Shown here: one piece after another, positions 32,002 through 43,013 of the stretch
Numbering within the stretch: position 1 is the stretch's first letter
Layout of the letters: each line of letters begins with the position of its first letter
From: Selaginella moellendorffii
Lineage: Eukaryota; Streptophyta; Lycopodiopsida; Selaginellales; Selaginellaceae
Length of the DNA: 64,000 bases
Assembly: GCF_000143415.4 (NCBI RefSeq)
Contig: NW_003314325.1
Span: 28,149-92,148, forward strand
Direction: 5' to 3'
Translations under genes and position numbers: made by a program
The notes under the pieces: model-generated
Seen by the model: the letters and a program-made list of their open reading frames with translations, nothing else
Told to the model about the DNA's origin: nothing
Databases searched by the model: none

Positions 32002-33623
32002 TGGAAGGAAAAATTTACTACGAGTCATGATATATTTCTATGCTTACACTTTGTAGGCATATCACCATTATTCCAATTTCTATTCATAATATAAATAATA
32101 TATTTTATTATAAATGATAAATAATATACTTTTTCAAATTTATAAGCATTGCAATTATTTTTTCCTTCAATTTGCATACATAGATATGTATTATATTGGA
32201 TTTTTTACCACCATACTGTGGGCATTCAAAATGAATATTTGCACAAGATCCTTGAACAACAGGAAATTTGCGGTTTATTTAAAGTGTTTCTCTGGAAGTT
32301 GTTGGTCTTTCATCGACAGAAAAAAATTACGGAGCGAGTGTCTGCATGCAACACTTCAAAGTTAAAACGAAGAACCCAAGGTTCCACTGAGATGGAACAA
32401 AACATTTGAAAGTTACACTTATTCTCGCCATCGTATTGGTGGATTCAAAAGCATTAAAACAGAATATCATTGGGGAGGAGGATACGTGCTTTAAAGAGTG
32501 AAACGGAGATGGAAAACGGAAGAACACCAAGCAAGAACTCTCCAGTTGACTCTGCGATGTTGGTGCAAAACCGATCTAAGCCAGAAGAGATTGATAGCTA
32601 GAGATTTGTAAACAAAAACTTAACAAAGATTTGGGACAACATGGCTTGCTGTGAATCAAAGTGACAAGGAAAACAAAACTAATGGTGATCGTGACAGAAA
32701 ATTTCATACTATAGTAATGAACTTTGATAAAGTTTATGTTTTGGATGTGTCGAGCCAAGAATACCAACAGAGAATGCCTCAAATCGAAGTAGTGGAGAAA
32801 AAATACCTAGAAGGAACCATGATCTTCCAAGTTATAGATATTTCTCTTGTCTTGTTGTCTCATTACAGAGCATCATTGTACCACTCCTGCAAAAGAATAA
32901 GAAATTCTTTGTATCATCATCATCCCTGGGGTGGTTTCTCAGCGGACGATCGCAAATCTCCCACGGCAAAGCTGCCAAATGCGCTCTTCCCACGCCAACC
33001 ATTGCGCCATGCAAGGAATATTCACATCTAACGGTGTTGGCGCCAGTTACTGCCAAGCGGGATTGCAAATCTAGCCGTCAGTAGCTCACATTGGACGAGG
33101 ATCCCAAATGCCCACACAAGGCATTTGCAGCAAATCCAAAGCTCCTGGCAAATTCCTAGTAAAGGTTTTTAATCTTTCATCTACTTAGTTTTTTTTTACA
33201 GTCTCGGTATCTCTAAGGAGTGTACAGCCATTGGATAGAGATGGCTGCCGCGCGCGCACTGCCGCACTGCACAGCACTGCACACGAAAATTAGCTTAGCT
33301 GCAAATGCCAAAGCCTGGGAATTGTTTTCTCTCTTCTCGAGAGAGATTAGAAGCAACCAAGAACCAAGAACAGCTAGGGGGCGAACTGGAGAGCAACACA
33401 GGCCGCTTTCATCGCTGTCCAAGACGGCGACGATTTGGATCGAATGAATGCTCCAGCGACTGGAATTCTCGAAAGGATCGAAACACAGAGTGTTCCCTTC
33501 TTCTTCTTCCTCTCTCCCGTGAAGATCATCGCGTAAGCTCCCCCTCTAGAACAACGATTCTTCCTTGCGGAGCCACGAATTCCACGATTTCTCAACGACC
33601 CAAGAGAGGATTCGATCGGCCAG
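32002..33623. repeat. Duplicated upstream region of the ARM/TPR gene (copy 1; parent 56,690-58,482)
   Basis: The sequence follows 56,690-58,482 colinearly with many small deletions and substitutions, for example the CTCTGGAAGTTGTTG and TCGTGACAGAAAATTTCATAC segments and the leader with GAAACACAGAGTGTTCCC. No recognised gene lies in either copy. At 57,747-57,929 a protein-like stretch (LCAMQGIFASNGVGAS) remains open in the parent copy but is disrupted here. Confidence 0.7.
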
Positions 33624-34393
33624 ATGACCAGGCCATCGCCCAAATCGCCGCGCTCTTCCTCTTGCTCCTATACCGACTGCTTCCTCTGCGCTATCAAGTT
33701 CTTCCCGCCAGGCCTCCTTCTTCTCCGAGCTCTTCAAAGAGCTCCCACACCCTCCTCCTCCTCGGCCGACGCCATCGCCGCGAGCTCCAAGCCATCATCC
33801 GCGGCCTCTGGAACACCGCCATGGCGCATCCCGACGATCCCCTGTTCATGCAGCTGGGCGTCCTCGAATCGATGATCCATCTCATCTACAAAGGCCTCCG
33901 CGATCCAGTGTGGCTCTCACAGGGCGAGAACGTGTTCGTCCCATACTACACCATGAACGTTGAGCGGTACGCCGTCCATGCCGTGCGGTACCGCGCGGTA
34001 CATGTGCTGACGTGGGTCGAGCAGCGCGTCGCCGTGCGGTGCCTCAGCCACCTCGCCAGCTATGACTTCACGTTCCCGGCGGTGTCCGCGGGCGGCGTAC
34101 TGCGGCTGGCCATGGCCGTGGCACGTGGTGGCCCTGGATTGGTCTACGAGCAGTTTGTGGGGATCGGCAATTAGGGTATCCTTGGCGATGGAGCGCAAGG
34201 CGGAGGAATGGGCGAGCCAGCTCCAATGCTGGTCACTCCAGGTAGTGAATTGCTTCACGCTGCGCGAGGAATTCTTGCTGGCGATCTGCCGGCCCGAGTT
34301 CTTGGTGGATCTTCCGGGGATGTGGAGCGGGCTCGTGAATGGGAGCTCGCCGGGGGGGCTTGGATTGCTGAGGACGATCTGCTACCAAGCTTG
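33624..34393 (+). pseudogene. Truncated, frame-broken copy of the ARM/TPR gene
   Basis: This matches 58,483-59,371 of the intact gene. It begins MTRPSPKSPRSSSCSY like the parent and later reads AMAHPDDPLFMQLGVLESMI, but deletions shift the frame after KFFP, remove the Tyr-rich AAHILGSY stretch and end VYEQFVGIGN prematurely. At 34,393 the homology stops abruptly, and antisense kinase sequence (copy of 22,009 onward) follows. Confidence 0.85.
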
Positions 34394-34396
34394 GCA

Positions 34397-34933
34397 CGGA
34401 GGAACTCCACTCACTTGCCGCTTGACTTGCTCCTCGAGCGTCCCGGAGCCGCGCAGCACCGATTGATTGTCCCGCGACGCCGCCGCATAGAAGGCGTCCT
34501 CGTCGAGAATCCGGCGCCGCTTGCTCTCCGCCTCGCTGCGCTGTGACGAGAGCGACTCCTTCTCCTCCTTGAGCAGCCGGACTGCATTGCTGTGACTGGA
34601 TTCCCACTGCCTGGCAAGCCCGGAGAGCTGCCCGACTCAGCTCGACAGGTAGCTCGAATCGGCGATGCCCGCCTCGCCCGCCAGGGATACGTTGTCCGGC
34701 TTCTGCGACAAGCGCTTCTCCCAATTCAGGTCGGGTGGCCACATCGAAGATCTCTTCTCTAGGCTCCCGAGCTCGTCCTGGGAGTGCACGCGATGATCGA
34801 TTCCAGCTTCCAGCTTGATTGGTTGGATGTGATGATCGAGCAACGCCAAATTACTCGCAGGGAAGAGATGGTGTGATCGATTCTTCTTCTTACCTCTTTG
34901 ATCTTGCTCCTCTCGTCACCCACATTGGGCATT
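34397..34933 (-). pseudogene. 5' fragment of the hybrid histidine kinase gene (copy 2)
   Basis: It is nearly identical to 22,009-22,549: the first exon [13 protein letters not shown] and most of the coiled-coil exon up to KRQVSGVPP. It lacks a stretch after ADSSYLSS and everything downstream of the breakpoint (PAS, kinase and receiver domains). It therefore cannot make a kinase. Confidence 0.85.
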
Positions 34934-36227
34934 CACCGCGACGATGGAGACGACCACCCTGGATTTTCGTGGCGAATTCCCGAATCCGCGATCGACCCAC
35001 TAAATCCGGGCCGCGGAGGCGACTGCCCACATGGATCGATCCGCGCGGCGGCGCTCCTGCCGGGAGCCCACATCGATCGTGTCATGGAGAATCTCCCAAA
35101 AGAAGCATTTGTACTTTTGACTGGAAGTGTTTCACGGATCACGGATCACGGATCACGGAGAGACCATAAAGTCTGATGGATGGAAGGAAACGATTCTTCA
35201 CGCTTGGAAGCTTGATCAAGCTCGAGCGAGCTCCTTCCAAATTGGTGAATGCCTTCCTTTTTCGAGGCATCTACGGTGTTCTTTTCCCTCTTTTTTTTTG
35301 GTGTGTGAGTGTGTTGATGCCCACTGCTGGTGCATGAATCGCACTGTGGACGGATGGAAGACATCTCCCGGGCCATCTGAAGAAACGAAAAAACTATAGC
35401 AAGTTAAACAACCATTTCAAGGGGAAAATCCTAAGAACTAAAAGCAAAGAGAAACCATACCACATTTCCAACACAAACAACATCGATGTCCTTGTGGCGC
35501 CCAAAAGTTACTACACCACCGCGAGCGAGCTTTTTACCATGTCCGCAAACCTGGAGAAATCGCAGGATCAAAACGCTTTCATCGTCTCATTCATTCGCTG
35601 TCAATGTTTACCCCGTTCTTCCATTTTTTTAACTTGCTTGCTTCCACTAGCTACGTTGATCCAAGGCACACCATCATCCACGTTCAAGCGCTCTTCTTCC
35701 TGCCGTGTAAGATGCAAATTCATGGATTAAACAAAGTTTCTACGGGCCAAGTCACGCAAATTCTACAAAAAAACTGCCACCACACATGCGTGGAGAAAAG
35801 AAGAGTGCTCACCATGGATGGCTGCTGCTGTGCTGGTGTCTATCCATTCAAGGAGATGTTGCCATCGTTACGGTTTTAAAATGCGGGTCAAAACGGGGTC
35901 TCACCTTGTTTTTGTTCCTGGAGGGTGAGGACGACTTGTGTGAAGGAGCAACAACGTAAAAAATGAAGAGGATCACCTTTGTGCGGGATATACCAGCGCC
36001 TATCGAATACCGTGACCCGACGTTTCAGGAATTGCCAGCAGCCGAAAGTGTCCGACTTAACAGCGGAGAAAGCTCAGCCTGCCAGAAGGGAAATCTTTGT
36101 TAGTTACTGATAAGAAAGAAGACAACAACGCAACCTGAGATGGAAGTGAAGTAAAACATGTCGTTTCTCTCCAACAGTAGCGTCAGTCAGTCGAGCATTA
36201 AGTCGTTCCCATGACTGTTTCCCATGA
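34934..36227. other. Second copy of the kinase-PPR spacer
   Basis: This is colinear with 22,550-24,690 but lacks the roughly 860 bases at 23,400-24,255. The junction lies near 35,790. No complete gene is seen. The minus-strand acceptor-like CCATCTCAG and TTCTGGCAG sites near 36,135 and 36,085 could border a 3' exon of the PPR gene. Confidence 0.45.
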
Positions 36228-38708
36228 CTATGGAGCTTTGTCTTGGAGCTGTAAATCCGACTCACCTCGCGCATAGATGTTGGACATGAGAGAGTACGCG
36301 GAGCCTGTTCCGTCGTCGAGCTTGAGAACCGACTGGAAAGCCATCCTGCCAAGCTCCACATCTCTCCACTTGAGGCATGAACTTAACAGCGCCGTCCACA
36401 GCACCGCGTCCGCCTTGCAAGGCATCGCCTCCACGGTCTTGAGCGCTTCGTCTAGCCGATTTGCCCGGCACAGAAGATCCACCAAGCAAGTGTAGTGCTG
36501 GACGTTTGGAGCCACTCCATACTCGCTGCTCATGGCCTCGAAGAACTCGCGTCCCTTGTCAACCAGCCCGGCGTGGCTGCATGCCGTGAGCACCGAGACA
36601 AAGGTGACGCCGTCTGGACGCACTCGTTCACGCTTCATGGCCTCGAAGAGCTCAAAGACCCGCAGGCTGTCGCCCTGGCTGCTGTATCCCGCCATGAGAG
36701 CACTCCATGCCACCACCGTCTTGTCCGTGATTGCCTCAAACGCCTCCTCGGCTTCGGCCATGCTTCCACACCTCCCGTAGAAGCTAACGAGAGAGCTTCC
36801 CACCGATGGCTCTGTATCCAGTCCAGCGCTGCAAGCTTGGACGTGAATCTGCTGCCCGAAGTCCAGTGCTGCAAGGCTGGCGCAGGCTTTGAGAACAGCA
36901 ACGTAAGTCACCCCGTCCGGTTCCAAGCTTTTCTCTTGCAGCAACCGAGTGTAAAACTCCAGAGCTCGCTTGGGTTCTCCACACTGACTGTATCCCAAGA
37001 TCATGGAGTTCCAAAGAACAAGGTCCTGGCCTTTGATGCTGTCGAAGACTCCCCGAGCATCCTCCATGCTTCGACAATTCGTATACATATCCACCAGGAC
37101 ACTAGCAAAGTAGACATCCAGTTCGCAAATCCCTGCGACTTGCAAGTGGAGAGCTCTGCCTTTTTTCAGCCATTTCTTCACAAGCTTGCGATCTTCATTC
37201 TCCGCTAGAGTCGCAACAGCCTTAAATGCAGTAGTAGCAGTGACATGATCTGCCTTAACACCTTCCTCTTGCATGCTTTCGAACGATTGTAAGACAAGCT
37301 TGTGCTGGCCGCTGCAAGCATGCCCCAGGATTATCCCCGTCCAAGATATCACATCTCGCACCACCATATCTTGGAAAACCAGCCAAGCATCCACCATGCT
37401 TCCACACTTGGCGTACATGTCAACGAGAGCATTATGAACAGAGAGGTCTTCTCCGTCCACAAAAGCGAGAGCTCGAGCATGCACGGCCTTGCCTCTCTGC
37501 AAAGCCCGAAGCTTAACGACGCCTCCGTCGACAATCTGGCCCTGTTCCTTCTCAGCCAAGGTGACGCAGGCCTTTAGTGCAGCAAGAACTGTGACACGAT
37601 CTGGAGCGCAACCATTCTCATCCATGCTAAAGAATATCTCAAGAGCTTGCTCGCCTTTGCCGTTCTGAGCATAACCAAGAGTGAGGCAGTTCCAAGAAAC
37701 CACGTCTGGACGTTCAATACTGTCGAAGAAACTGCGAGACTCCACCATGCTCCCACACTTGGCATAGAACTCCACGAGTGTGTTGGTCACTAAGATGTTT
37801 GACGAGTGCTCACCAGCTTCCAAGTGAACGGCCCTTCCTTTTTCCAAGCTCTGAATCTTCAAGACTTGCGTTTCTTCTTCACCATGAACAACTGTCCCAA
37901 GTTCCACGTCTGCGAGACAGCAACAAGCTTTCAGTGCTGCGATGAAAGTTAAAGCATCCGGTGGAGTGTCTCCACGACGCATTCGAGCATAGATATCGAG
38001 AGCTTCACCACCCTCGCCGCTGCTGGCATACCCCAGAATCATGCAGTTCCATGTCACCACACTACGATGGCTCATTCCTTCGAAAACTCGACGAGCCTCT
38101 GTCAAGCTCCCACATTTTGCGTAAAGATCAATCAAGGTGCTCGCGACAAAGAGATCCGAGTCTAAGCCAAGCTTTGCTGCTTTCCTGTGAATCTCCCTGC
38201 TCCTCTCTAAGAATACCTCCCGTCGACCATCCAAAGCCTGCCCCGAATCCTTCTCTATCAAGCTGGAACAAGCCTTGAGAGCACCAAGAACTGATACTCG
38301 ATCCGGTTTGTACCCTTCGTCTTCCATACGAGCAAACAACTGTAGAGCGATGTCACCGTTTCCACTCTGTGCATATCCCTGTATGATCGAATTCCAGGAG
38401 ACAACATCGCGATGCGGCATGCTGTCAAATGTTCCACAAGCATCTATCATGCTTCCGCATTTCGCATACAGATCGAGCAGGATGTTGGCGACGATAATGT
38501 TTGAGAAGTCACCTGTCTCGGAAACATCCCTGTGAATTCTCCTGCCTAGTTGTAGATCTCTCATGCTTCTACATACCTTGAGAGCACCAACAACAATGCC
38601 AATGGCCGGTTTCAATCCCTGACGTTGCATTCTTCTGTACACTGCAAGAGCATCCTCATTTGAAAGACCCTGAGGTTTCTGCAGAAGTGGACCAACCTTC
38701 GTTTCCAT
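36228..38708 (-). CDS. PLS-class pentatricopeptide repeat protein
   Basis: This long uninterrupted frame starts METKVGPLLQKPQGL; the ATG at 38,708 is the first true start. It carries more than a dozen PPR motifs of alternating P, L and S type, for example NILLDLYAKCGSMIDACGTF, SVLGALKACSSLIEKD and SVLTACSHAGLVDKGREFFE. It ends in an E-motif region (SAYSLMSNIYARE). PLS proteins bind organellar RNA site-specifically and often guide C-to-U editing. The frame runs on past a strong donor (GCGCGAG|GTGAGT, exon end 36,266) to a stop at 36,228, so a 3' exon with more of the E/DYW region may exist. No clear transit peptide is seen. Its 3' end was duplicated to 24,733-25,068. Confidence 0.85.
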   Translation of the reverse strand: METKVGPLLQKPQGLSNEDALAVYRRMQRQGLKPAIGIVVGALKVCRSMRDLQLGRRIHRDVSETGDFSNIIVANILLDLYAKCGSMIDACGTFDSMPHRDVVSWNSIIQGYAQSGNGDIALQLFARMEDEGYKPDRVSVLGALKACSSLIEKDSGQALDGRREVFLERSREIHRKAAKLGLDSDLFVASTLIDLYAKCGSLTEARRVFEGMSHRSVVTWNCMILGYASSGEGGEALDIYARMRRGDTPPDALTFIAALKACCCLADVELGTVVHGEEETQVLKIQSLEKGRAVHLEAGEHSSNILVTNTLVEFYAKCGSMVESRSFFDSIERPDVVSWNCLTLGYAQNGKGEQALEIFFSMDENGCAPDRVTVLAALKACVTLAEKEQGQIVDGGVVKLRALQRGKAVHARALAFVDGEDLSVHNALVDMYAKCGSMVDAWLVFQDMVVRDVISWTGIILGHACSGQHKLVLQSFESMQEEGVKADHVTATTAFKAVATLAENEDRKLVKKWLKKGRALHLQVAGICELDVYFASVLVDMYTNCRSMEDARGVFDSIKGQDLVLWNSMILGYSQCGEPKRALEFYTRLLQEKSLEPDGVTYVAVLKACASLAALDFGQQIHVQACSAGLDTEPSVGSSLVSFYGRCGSMAEAEEAFEAITDKTVVAWSALMAGYSSQGDSLRVFELFEAMKRERVRPDGVTFVSVLTACSHAGLVDKGREFFEAMSSEYGVAPNVQHYTCLVDLLCRANRLDEALKTVEAMPCKADAVLWTALLSSCLKWRDVELGRMAFQSVLKLDDGTGSAYSLMSNIYARGESDLQLQDKAP

Positions 38709-38940
38709 CAAGGACAGATTATGGATTCTACGAAGGCCGTAGTAAGAAACGATAAAGCGAGCTAAAATTTTTCATACCTCGAGCCTGATCAGTTCACCGC
38801 TGCTAAACAACCTGCAACGTTTCAAGTTCCTTCAATGCAGCAAGATCACTTGACTTATCCCTCGACAAGCACCAGCTCTACGTCAATATCTTTGCAAGAA
38901 AAATTAAAAAATCACGAAACGAATAGCCAGATACCTGTGT

Positions 38941-40147
38941 TTAGACACGTTGCAGCATTTCAAGTTCTTTCTCCAGCCACTGCAATGCAGCAAGATCGTT
39001 TGATTTATCCCTGGACAAGCACCACTCAACTGGTAGCTCTACGTTTATATCTCTGCAAGAAAAAGGAAATAAGAAAATCACCTGGATGCTAGAAAAGAAT
39101 AGCCAGTTACCTGCGTAAGGACAAAACTTCCAAGTTTTTCTCAAGCAACACGGAATGCTCCTTGAGAGCATCTTGTATGTATGGCTTCCCAACCGTCCGA
39201 ATTGCCGCTGCACTTAATAGATTTTCTAGCGAGCCGTGCTTCCTCATAAGTTTCAGAGCTGTTTTCCGTCCAAAACCAGGCACACCGGGAACACCATCAG
39301 CAGCATCCCCTAGCAAGCATCCTTGGAAAGAAAAAAAAATTGGAATAATCAGCCAAACTTACGAAACTGGATACTTACGAAGTCCCAATTCAATCACAGG
39401 CTCGCATTTGTGTTGTTCAACGTAATCCTTGACAGTGTAAAATGACCACCTTCGTAGATCCGCGAACGGAATCAGCAGCTCGACGTTTTCCGAAACAAGC
39501 TGCTTGAAATCTTTATCCGGGGATGCAATGACTGCTTTCAAACTCCTGTCGTTAACTTGCCGAGCTAGTGTCGCAATGACGTCGTCCGCTTCAGCATTAT
39601 CAACTTTCACAACCTGTCAGCAATGAACTTCGTTTTAGCCCATGGAAAAAGGAAGAATGAAAGATGGAGGACTTACAGGTATGTTACACTGTCGAAGAAA
39701 GCATTGGAAACGAGAGAAACTCGCCTCTAAACCTCTTGTCCATTTGAAGCTCGGATCTAGAGGCTTGAATTTCCTCCTTCCAGCCTTGTAAGAAGGAAGA
39801 ATTTTTCTCCTATAGTCATTCCCAAATTCGCCATCGAAAACCTGCGCTACACAATCGCATTTCATCCAATCCAGCAACAACAAAACGAGACTTACAGCAA
39901 TCACTGGATCGTCAAGCACAATCCTGCGAAGAAACGCTCTCATCCACCACAAAAACTCGCTGGAATCCGGCTTGCTCCCGCGGTAGCACAGCGGATGGAC
40001 GTCCAAGACATAGACCCTGCTCACAGATTTCCTGGCAAATCCGATGGAATCCGTCCTGGCGCCACCAAGAACTGGCGATTCCGAGCGGGAGCGTGCTGCG
40101 CGATCCAAGGCGCTGCCGCCATGGCATTGGACAAGATTCACTAGCAT
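38941..40147 (-). CDS. Organellar-type 5'-3' exonuclease (PolI-like 5' nuclease/FEN family)
   Basis: Five exons (40147-39896, 39841-39677, 39613-39379, 39321-39111, 39052-38941) join in frame to 324 residues. The N-terminal 40 or so residues are Ser/Arg-rich and likely target an organelle. The nuclease core shows YVLDVHPLCYRG, VFDGEFGNDYRRKILPSYK, the acidic cluster NAEADDVIATLA, SPDKDFKQLVSE, and the helix-hairpin-helix DAADGVPGVPGFGRKTALKL. These are the metal-binding and DNA-binding blocks of the bacterial DNA polymerase I 5'-nuclease domain. Arabidopsis At3g52050/At1g34380 are the nearest plant relatives by recollection. It probably removes RNA primers or flaps in plastids or mitochondria. 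Confidence 0.88.
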
Positions 40148-40253
40148 TGTACCCTAGGTCCTAAAAATATTTCAAACGAAATGGTGATCGTGTTCCTCGG
40201 AAGAACTCGATCGATTCGATCGATCGACAGCTACATTCCTAGCAAGAGTCGAA

Positions 40254-40697
40254 TCAAAACACGCGAGTGCCACCGGTGCGGCAGAAATCCGAGCGCAAGC
40301 TCGCAGCTACGTGCGACACATCCGCGGCGCCATTATATCCATAGCTGGGCACTCGCTCGATCGAGAAAGAGCTAAATCTCTCGCGGCTAAGCGCCCGGAC
40401 CCGGCGCCACAGCGCCTGCGTGAGAGGGCTCCGGGCGTACCACTCCGCCGAGACGTGGTTGACAACGAGCTGGGAGTCGCCATAGACGCGGAGGATGGAG
40501 ACGCGGAGGTGGGAGGCGGTGTTGAGGCCGGCGACGAGCGCGCGGTACTCGGCCTCGATGATGGGGGCACCGGGCCCGAGGTAAATGCCGCCGCGGGCGA
40601 CCTCGGCGTCGCGGTAATTGAGAAGGAGGAAGCCGCCGGCGGTATGGCCATTGGGGAGGCGTGTACCGTGGAAGTAGAGGGCGTGACGCACGGACAT
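40254..40697 (-). CDS. RNase H-like (RVT_3) domain protein
   Basis: An intronless frame of 147 residues starts MSVRHALYFHGTRLPNG. The RNase H fold is recognisable: the Glu motif EAEYRALVAGLNTAS, the Asp motif VYGDSQLVVNHVSAEW, and the last Asp in NGAADVSHVAAS. The first catalytic Asp of the family (usually FDGxxxxN) reads FHG here, so the active site seems incomplete. Plants have several such short RVT_3 proteins; some come from retroelements, others are host genes. No other retroelement part is next to it. Confidence 0.7.
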   Translation of the reverse strand: MSVRHALYFHGTRLPNGHTAGGFLLLNYRDAEVARGGIYLGPGAPIIEAEYRALVAGLNTASHLRVSILRVYGDSQLVVNHVSAEWYARSPLTQALWRRVRALSRERFSSFSIERVPSYGYNGAADVSHVAASLRSDFCRTGGTRVF

Positions 40698-40880
40698 GGT
40701 GGCAGTATGGCGGACGTGGAGGGGCAGACCTATATAGGCGCGACACGTGTCTTTTTAATAAAGTGACGTGGTAAACTTAGTTAAAAGGCTTCCTTTAGGG
40801 CAAATAGCATAAATTGCTTCCTTTAAGCTTAAAATGATTCCTTTTAGGGCAAATAGGAGCTATGTCGTGTGATTTGCGGG

Positions 40881-43013
40881 ATGTGGAATCGTGGATTTCG
40901 CAGTGGTGCCTCTTCCAATTCGATGAGAAGAAGAAGAAGAAGAAGAATTTTCGTCCAGGAAGGAGAATGCGAGAGCTCCAGCAGAGTGTCGATGATTCTG
41001 GCCGCCTTGAGAGCGTCAAGGGTTTCACGGGACCTCGATCGCGGCAGGCAAATCCACGATGAAGCGGCGGGCATAGGCTGCGATTCCCACCCCCGAGTTG
41101 CCAGCGCGCTGATCGCGATGTATTCCAAGTGCCACAGCATGGCGGAGGCGCGCGGGGTGTTTGATGCGCTGGAATACCCCGATGCGGTGTCTTGGAACGC
41201 GATCGTGCTGGGCTACGCCGAGAATGGGGACGGATCCAGCGCGCTTGAGCTCTTTTCCAGGATGGGATCGTCACCAAATGAGAGGAGCTTTGTAGCAGCG
41301 CTCAAGGCATGTAGCTCCATCGCGGCTATGGACGATGCGAGAAAGGTCGAGGCTCTGGAGATGGGAGTTTGGATCCATTGGAGAGCTTCCATGGCCGGAT
41401 GCTGCGACTCCAACGTCTTTGTCTCGAATTCTCTGGTGGACATGTACGCGAAGTGTGGGAGCATTGTCGAAGCGCGTAGGATTTTCGATGGAATGGAAGC
41501 TCCCAGCGTTGTCTCCTGGAACTCGCTGTTGCTTGGCTTTGCGGAGAACGGGCAGGAAGAACAGGCTCTAGCTTACTTTGCGAAGATGGTCCATGACGAC
41601 GATCACTCCACCATGAAAGCTTGCCGACCGGATTCTCGGACTTTCGCAGCTCTGGCCAAGGCTTGCTCGAACTTGGCGATCAAGGAGGGTGGCGAGGAGA
41701 TCCATGGACGAACTGTCAAGCTCGAGTCTCTGAGAAAAGGTATGGATCTTCACGCCTCATCTTTGAGACTTGGATGTAGTTTTGACGATGTGTTCTTGGT
41801 CAGTGCGCTTGTGAGCATGTACGCTAAATGCGGGAGCATGACCGACGCTGGACGAGTTTTCAGCCGAGCTGCTCGTCTCGACGTCGTCTCGTGGAACTCT
41901 CTCATACTCGGCTATGCCGAGAACGGGGAAGAGGAGACAGCTTTGGAGATCTTCACCACCATTTTTGCGACATGCTGTGATCCGACGGCTTTGAGCTTCG
42001 TCGCTGCTCTCACGGCGTGCATCAGCCTGGCTGCCAAGGAAGAAGCTCGAGTTATCGATGGAGGAAAGCTGGCCAAGATCCGGTGCCTGGAGAGAGGAAT
42101 GGCTGTTCATGCTCAAGCGTTGGAACTGGGTCTTGACACGGAAAGCTACGTTGCGAGCAAACTCGTCACCTTGTACGCGAAGTCTGGAACCTTGGCCGAT
42201 GCTTGGAGAGTCTTCACCACAATGCCGAGTTACGATCTCGTCTCGAGCACCGCGTTGATGCAAGCCTGCGTTGACAACGAAGAACCAGAGCTGGCTCTCG
42301 AGATCTATGCTCTCTGCCACGATCATCGAGAGCTTCGTGGTCTCCAGAGCAGGGACGCTGGAGTCTTGGTCACAGCACTCAAGGCCTGCGGTGATCTTGC
42401 GGCACTAAACGCTGGAAGACAGGTCCATGCCGACGCTTGCCGGAGTGGAGTTGAGGAAAATCCAGCTTTACGATCTTGCCTGGTGGATTTCTACGGCAAA
42501 TGCGGATGCATGGTGGATTCACAGGTGTTCTTTGATTCATCCGCAACAAGAGACCTGATAGCTTGGACGGTGCTCATTGCCGGATATAGCTGTCTAGGGA
42601 ACTCAGCACAGGTTTTCGAGAACTTTGGAAGGATGAGAGACGAAGGTTTCCAAGCGGACGCTGCGACTTTGTGCTGCATCATCGCTGCTTGTAGCTGCTC
42701 CGGCCTCGTTGAAAAAGGCAACAAGTTTTTCGATGCAGCGGTCTATGAGACTGTGGCAGACCGAAATTTGTATCACTCGGCAATCAGCATGCTGGGCCGA
42801 GCAAACTTGTTCCAAGAGGCAATTGGTCTGGTGGAGAAAATGCCGTTTACGCCGACGTCCCGGACTTGGACAACGCTCCTTGGCACATGCTCAAAGTGGA
42901 ATAACATCAAGGTGGCTCGGTTTGCGTTTGGGAAGTTTTTGGAGCTGGAGGACAAGGGTGATAGCTCGGCTTATGTCCTCATGGCAAATATATTGGGGAG
43001 AGGTAAGCATTGA
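40881..43013 (+). CDS. PLS-class pentatricopeptide repeat protein
   Basis: A single long frame of 710 residues from the first true ATG at 40,881 (MWNRGFRSGASSNSMRRRRR). The poly-Arg stretch comes from an AAG/AGA repeat. The N-terminus is Ser/Arg-rich and could be a targeting peptide. PPR motifs run from residue 40 or so to the end, for example ASALIAMYSKCHSMAEARGV, SLVDMYAKCGSIVEARRIF and AALTACISLAAKEEARVIDG. It ends in an E-motif-like SSAYVLMANILGRG. As in the gene at 36,228, the frame closes a few codons after a good donor (GGGAGAG|GTAAGC at about 43,005), so a 3' exon is possible. The role is probably organellar RNA processing or editing. Confidence 0.85.
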   Translation: MWNRGFRSGASSNSMRRRRRRRIFVQEGECESSSRVSMILAALRASRVSRDLDRGRQIHDEAAGIGCDSHPRVASALIAMYSKCHSMAEARGVFDALEYPDAVSWNAIVLGYAENGDGSSALELFSRMGSSPNERSFVAALKACSSIAAMDDARKVEALEMGVWIHWRASMAGCCDSNVFVSNSLVDMYAKCGSIVEARRIFDGMEAPSVVSWNSLLLGFAENGQEEQALAYFAKMVHDDDHSTMKACRPDSRTFAALAKACSNLAIKEGGEEIHGRTVKLESLRKGMDLHASSLRLGCSFDDVFLVSALVSMYAKCGSMTDAGRVFSRAARLDVVSWNSLILGYAENGEEETALEIFTTIFATCCDPTALSFVAALTACISLAAKEEARVIDGGKLAKIRCLERGMAVHAQALELGLDTESYVASKLVTLYAKSGTLADAWRVFTTMPSYDLVSSTALMQACVDNEEPELALEIYALCHDHRELRGLQSRDAGVLVTALKACGDLAALNAGRQVHADACRSGVEENPALRSCLVDFYGKCGCMVDSQVFFDSSATRDLIAWTVLIAGYSCLGNSAQVFENFGRMRDEGFQADAATLCCIIAACSCSGLVEKGNKFFDAAVYETVADRNLYHSAISMLGRANLFQEAIGLVEKMPFTPTSRTWTTLLGTCSKWNNIKVARFAFGKFLELEDKGDSSAYVLMANILGRGKH

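Noticed and set aside
36495-37208. 237-residue plus-strand ORF opposite the PPR gene
   Set aside because: Shadow of the long PPR frame; the composition follows the complementary PPR codons.
40311-40766. 151-residue plus-strand ORF over the RNase H gene
   Set aside because: The minus-strand frame has RNase H motifs; this one is Gly/Ala/Glu-rich without motifs and starts without ATG.
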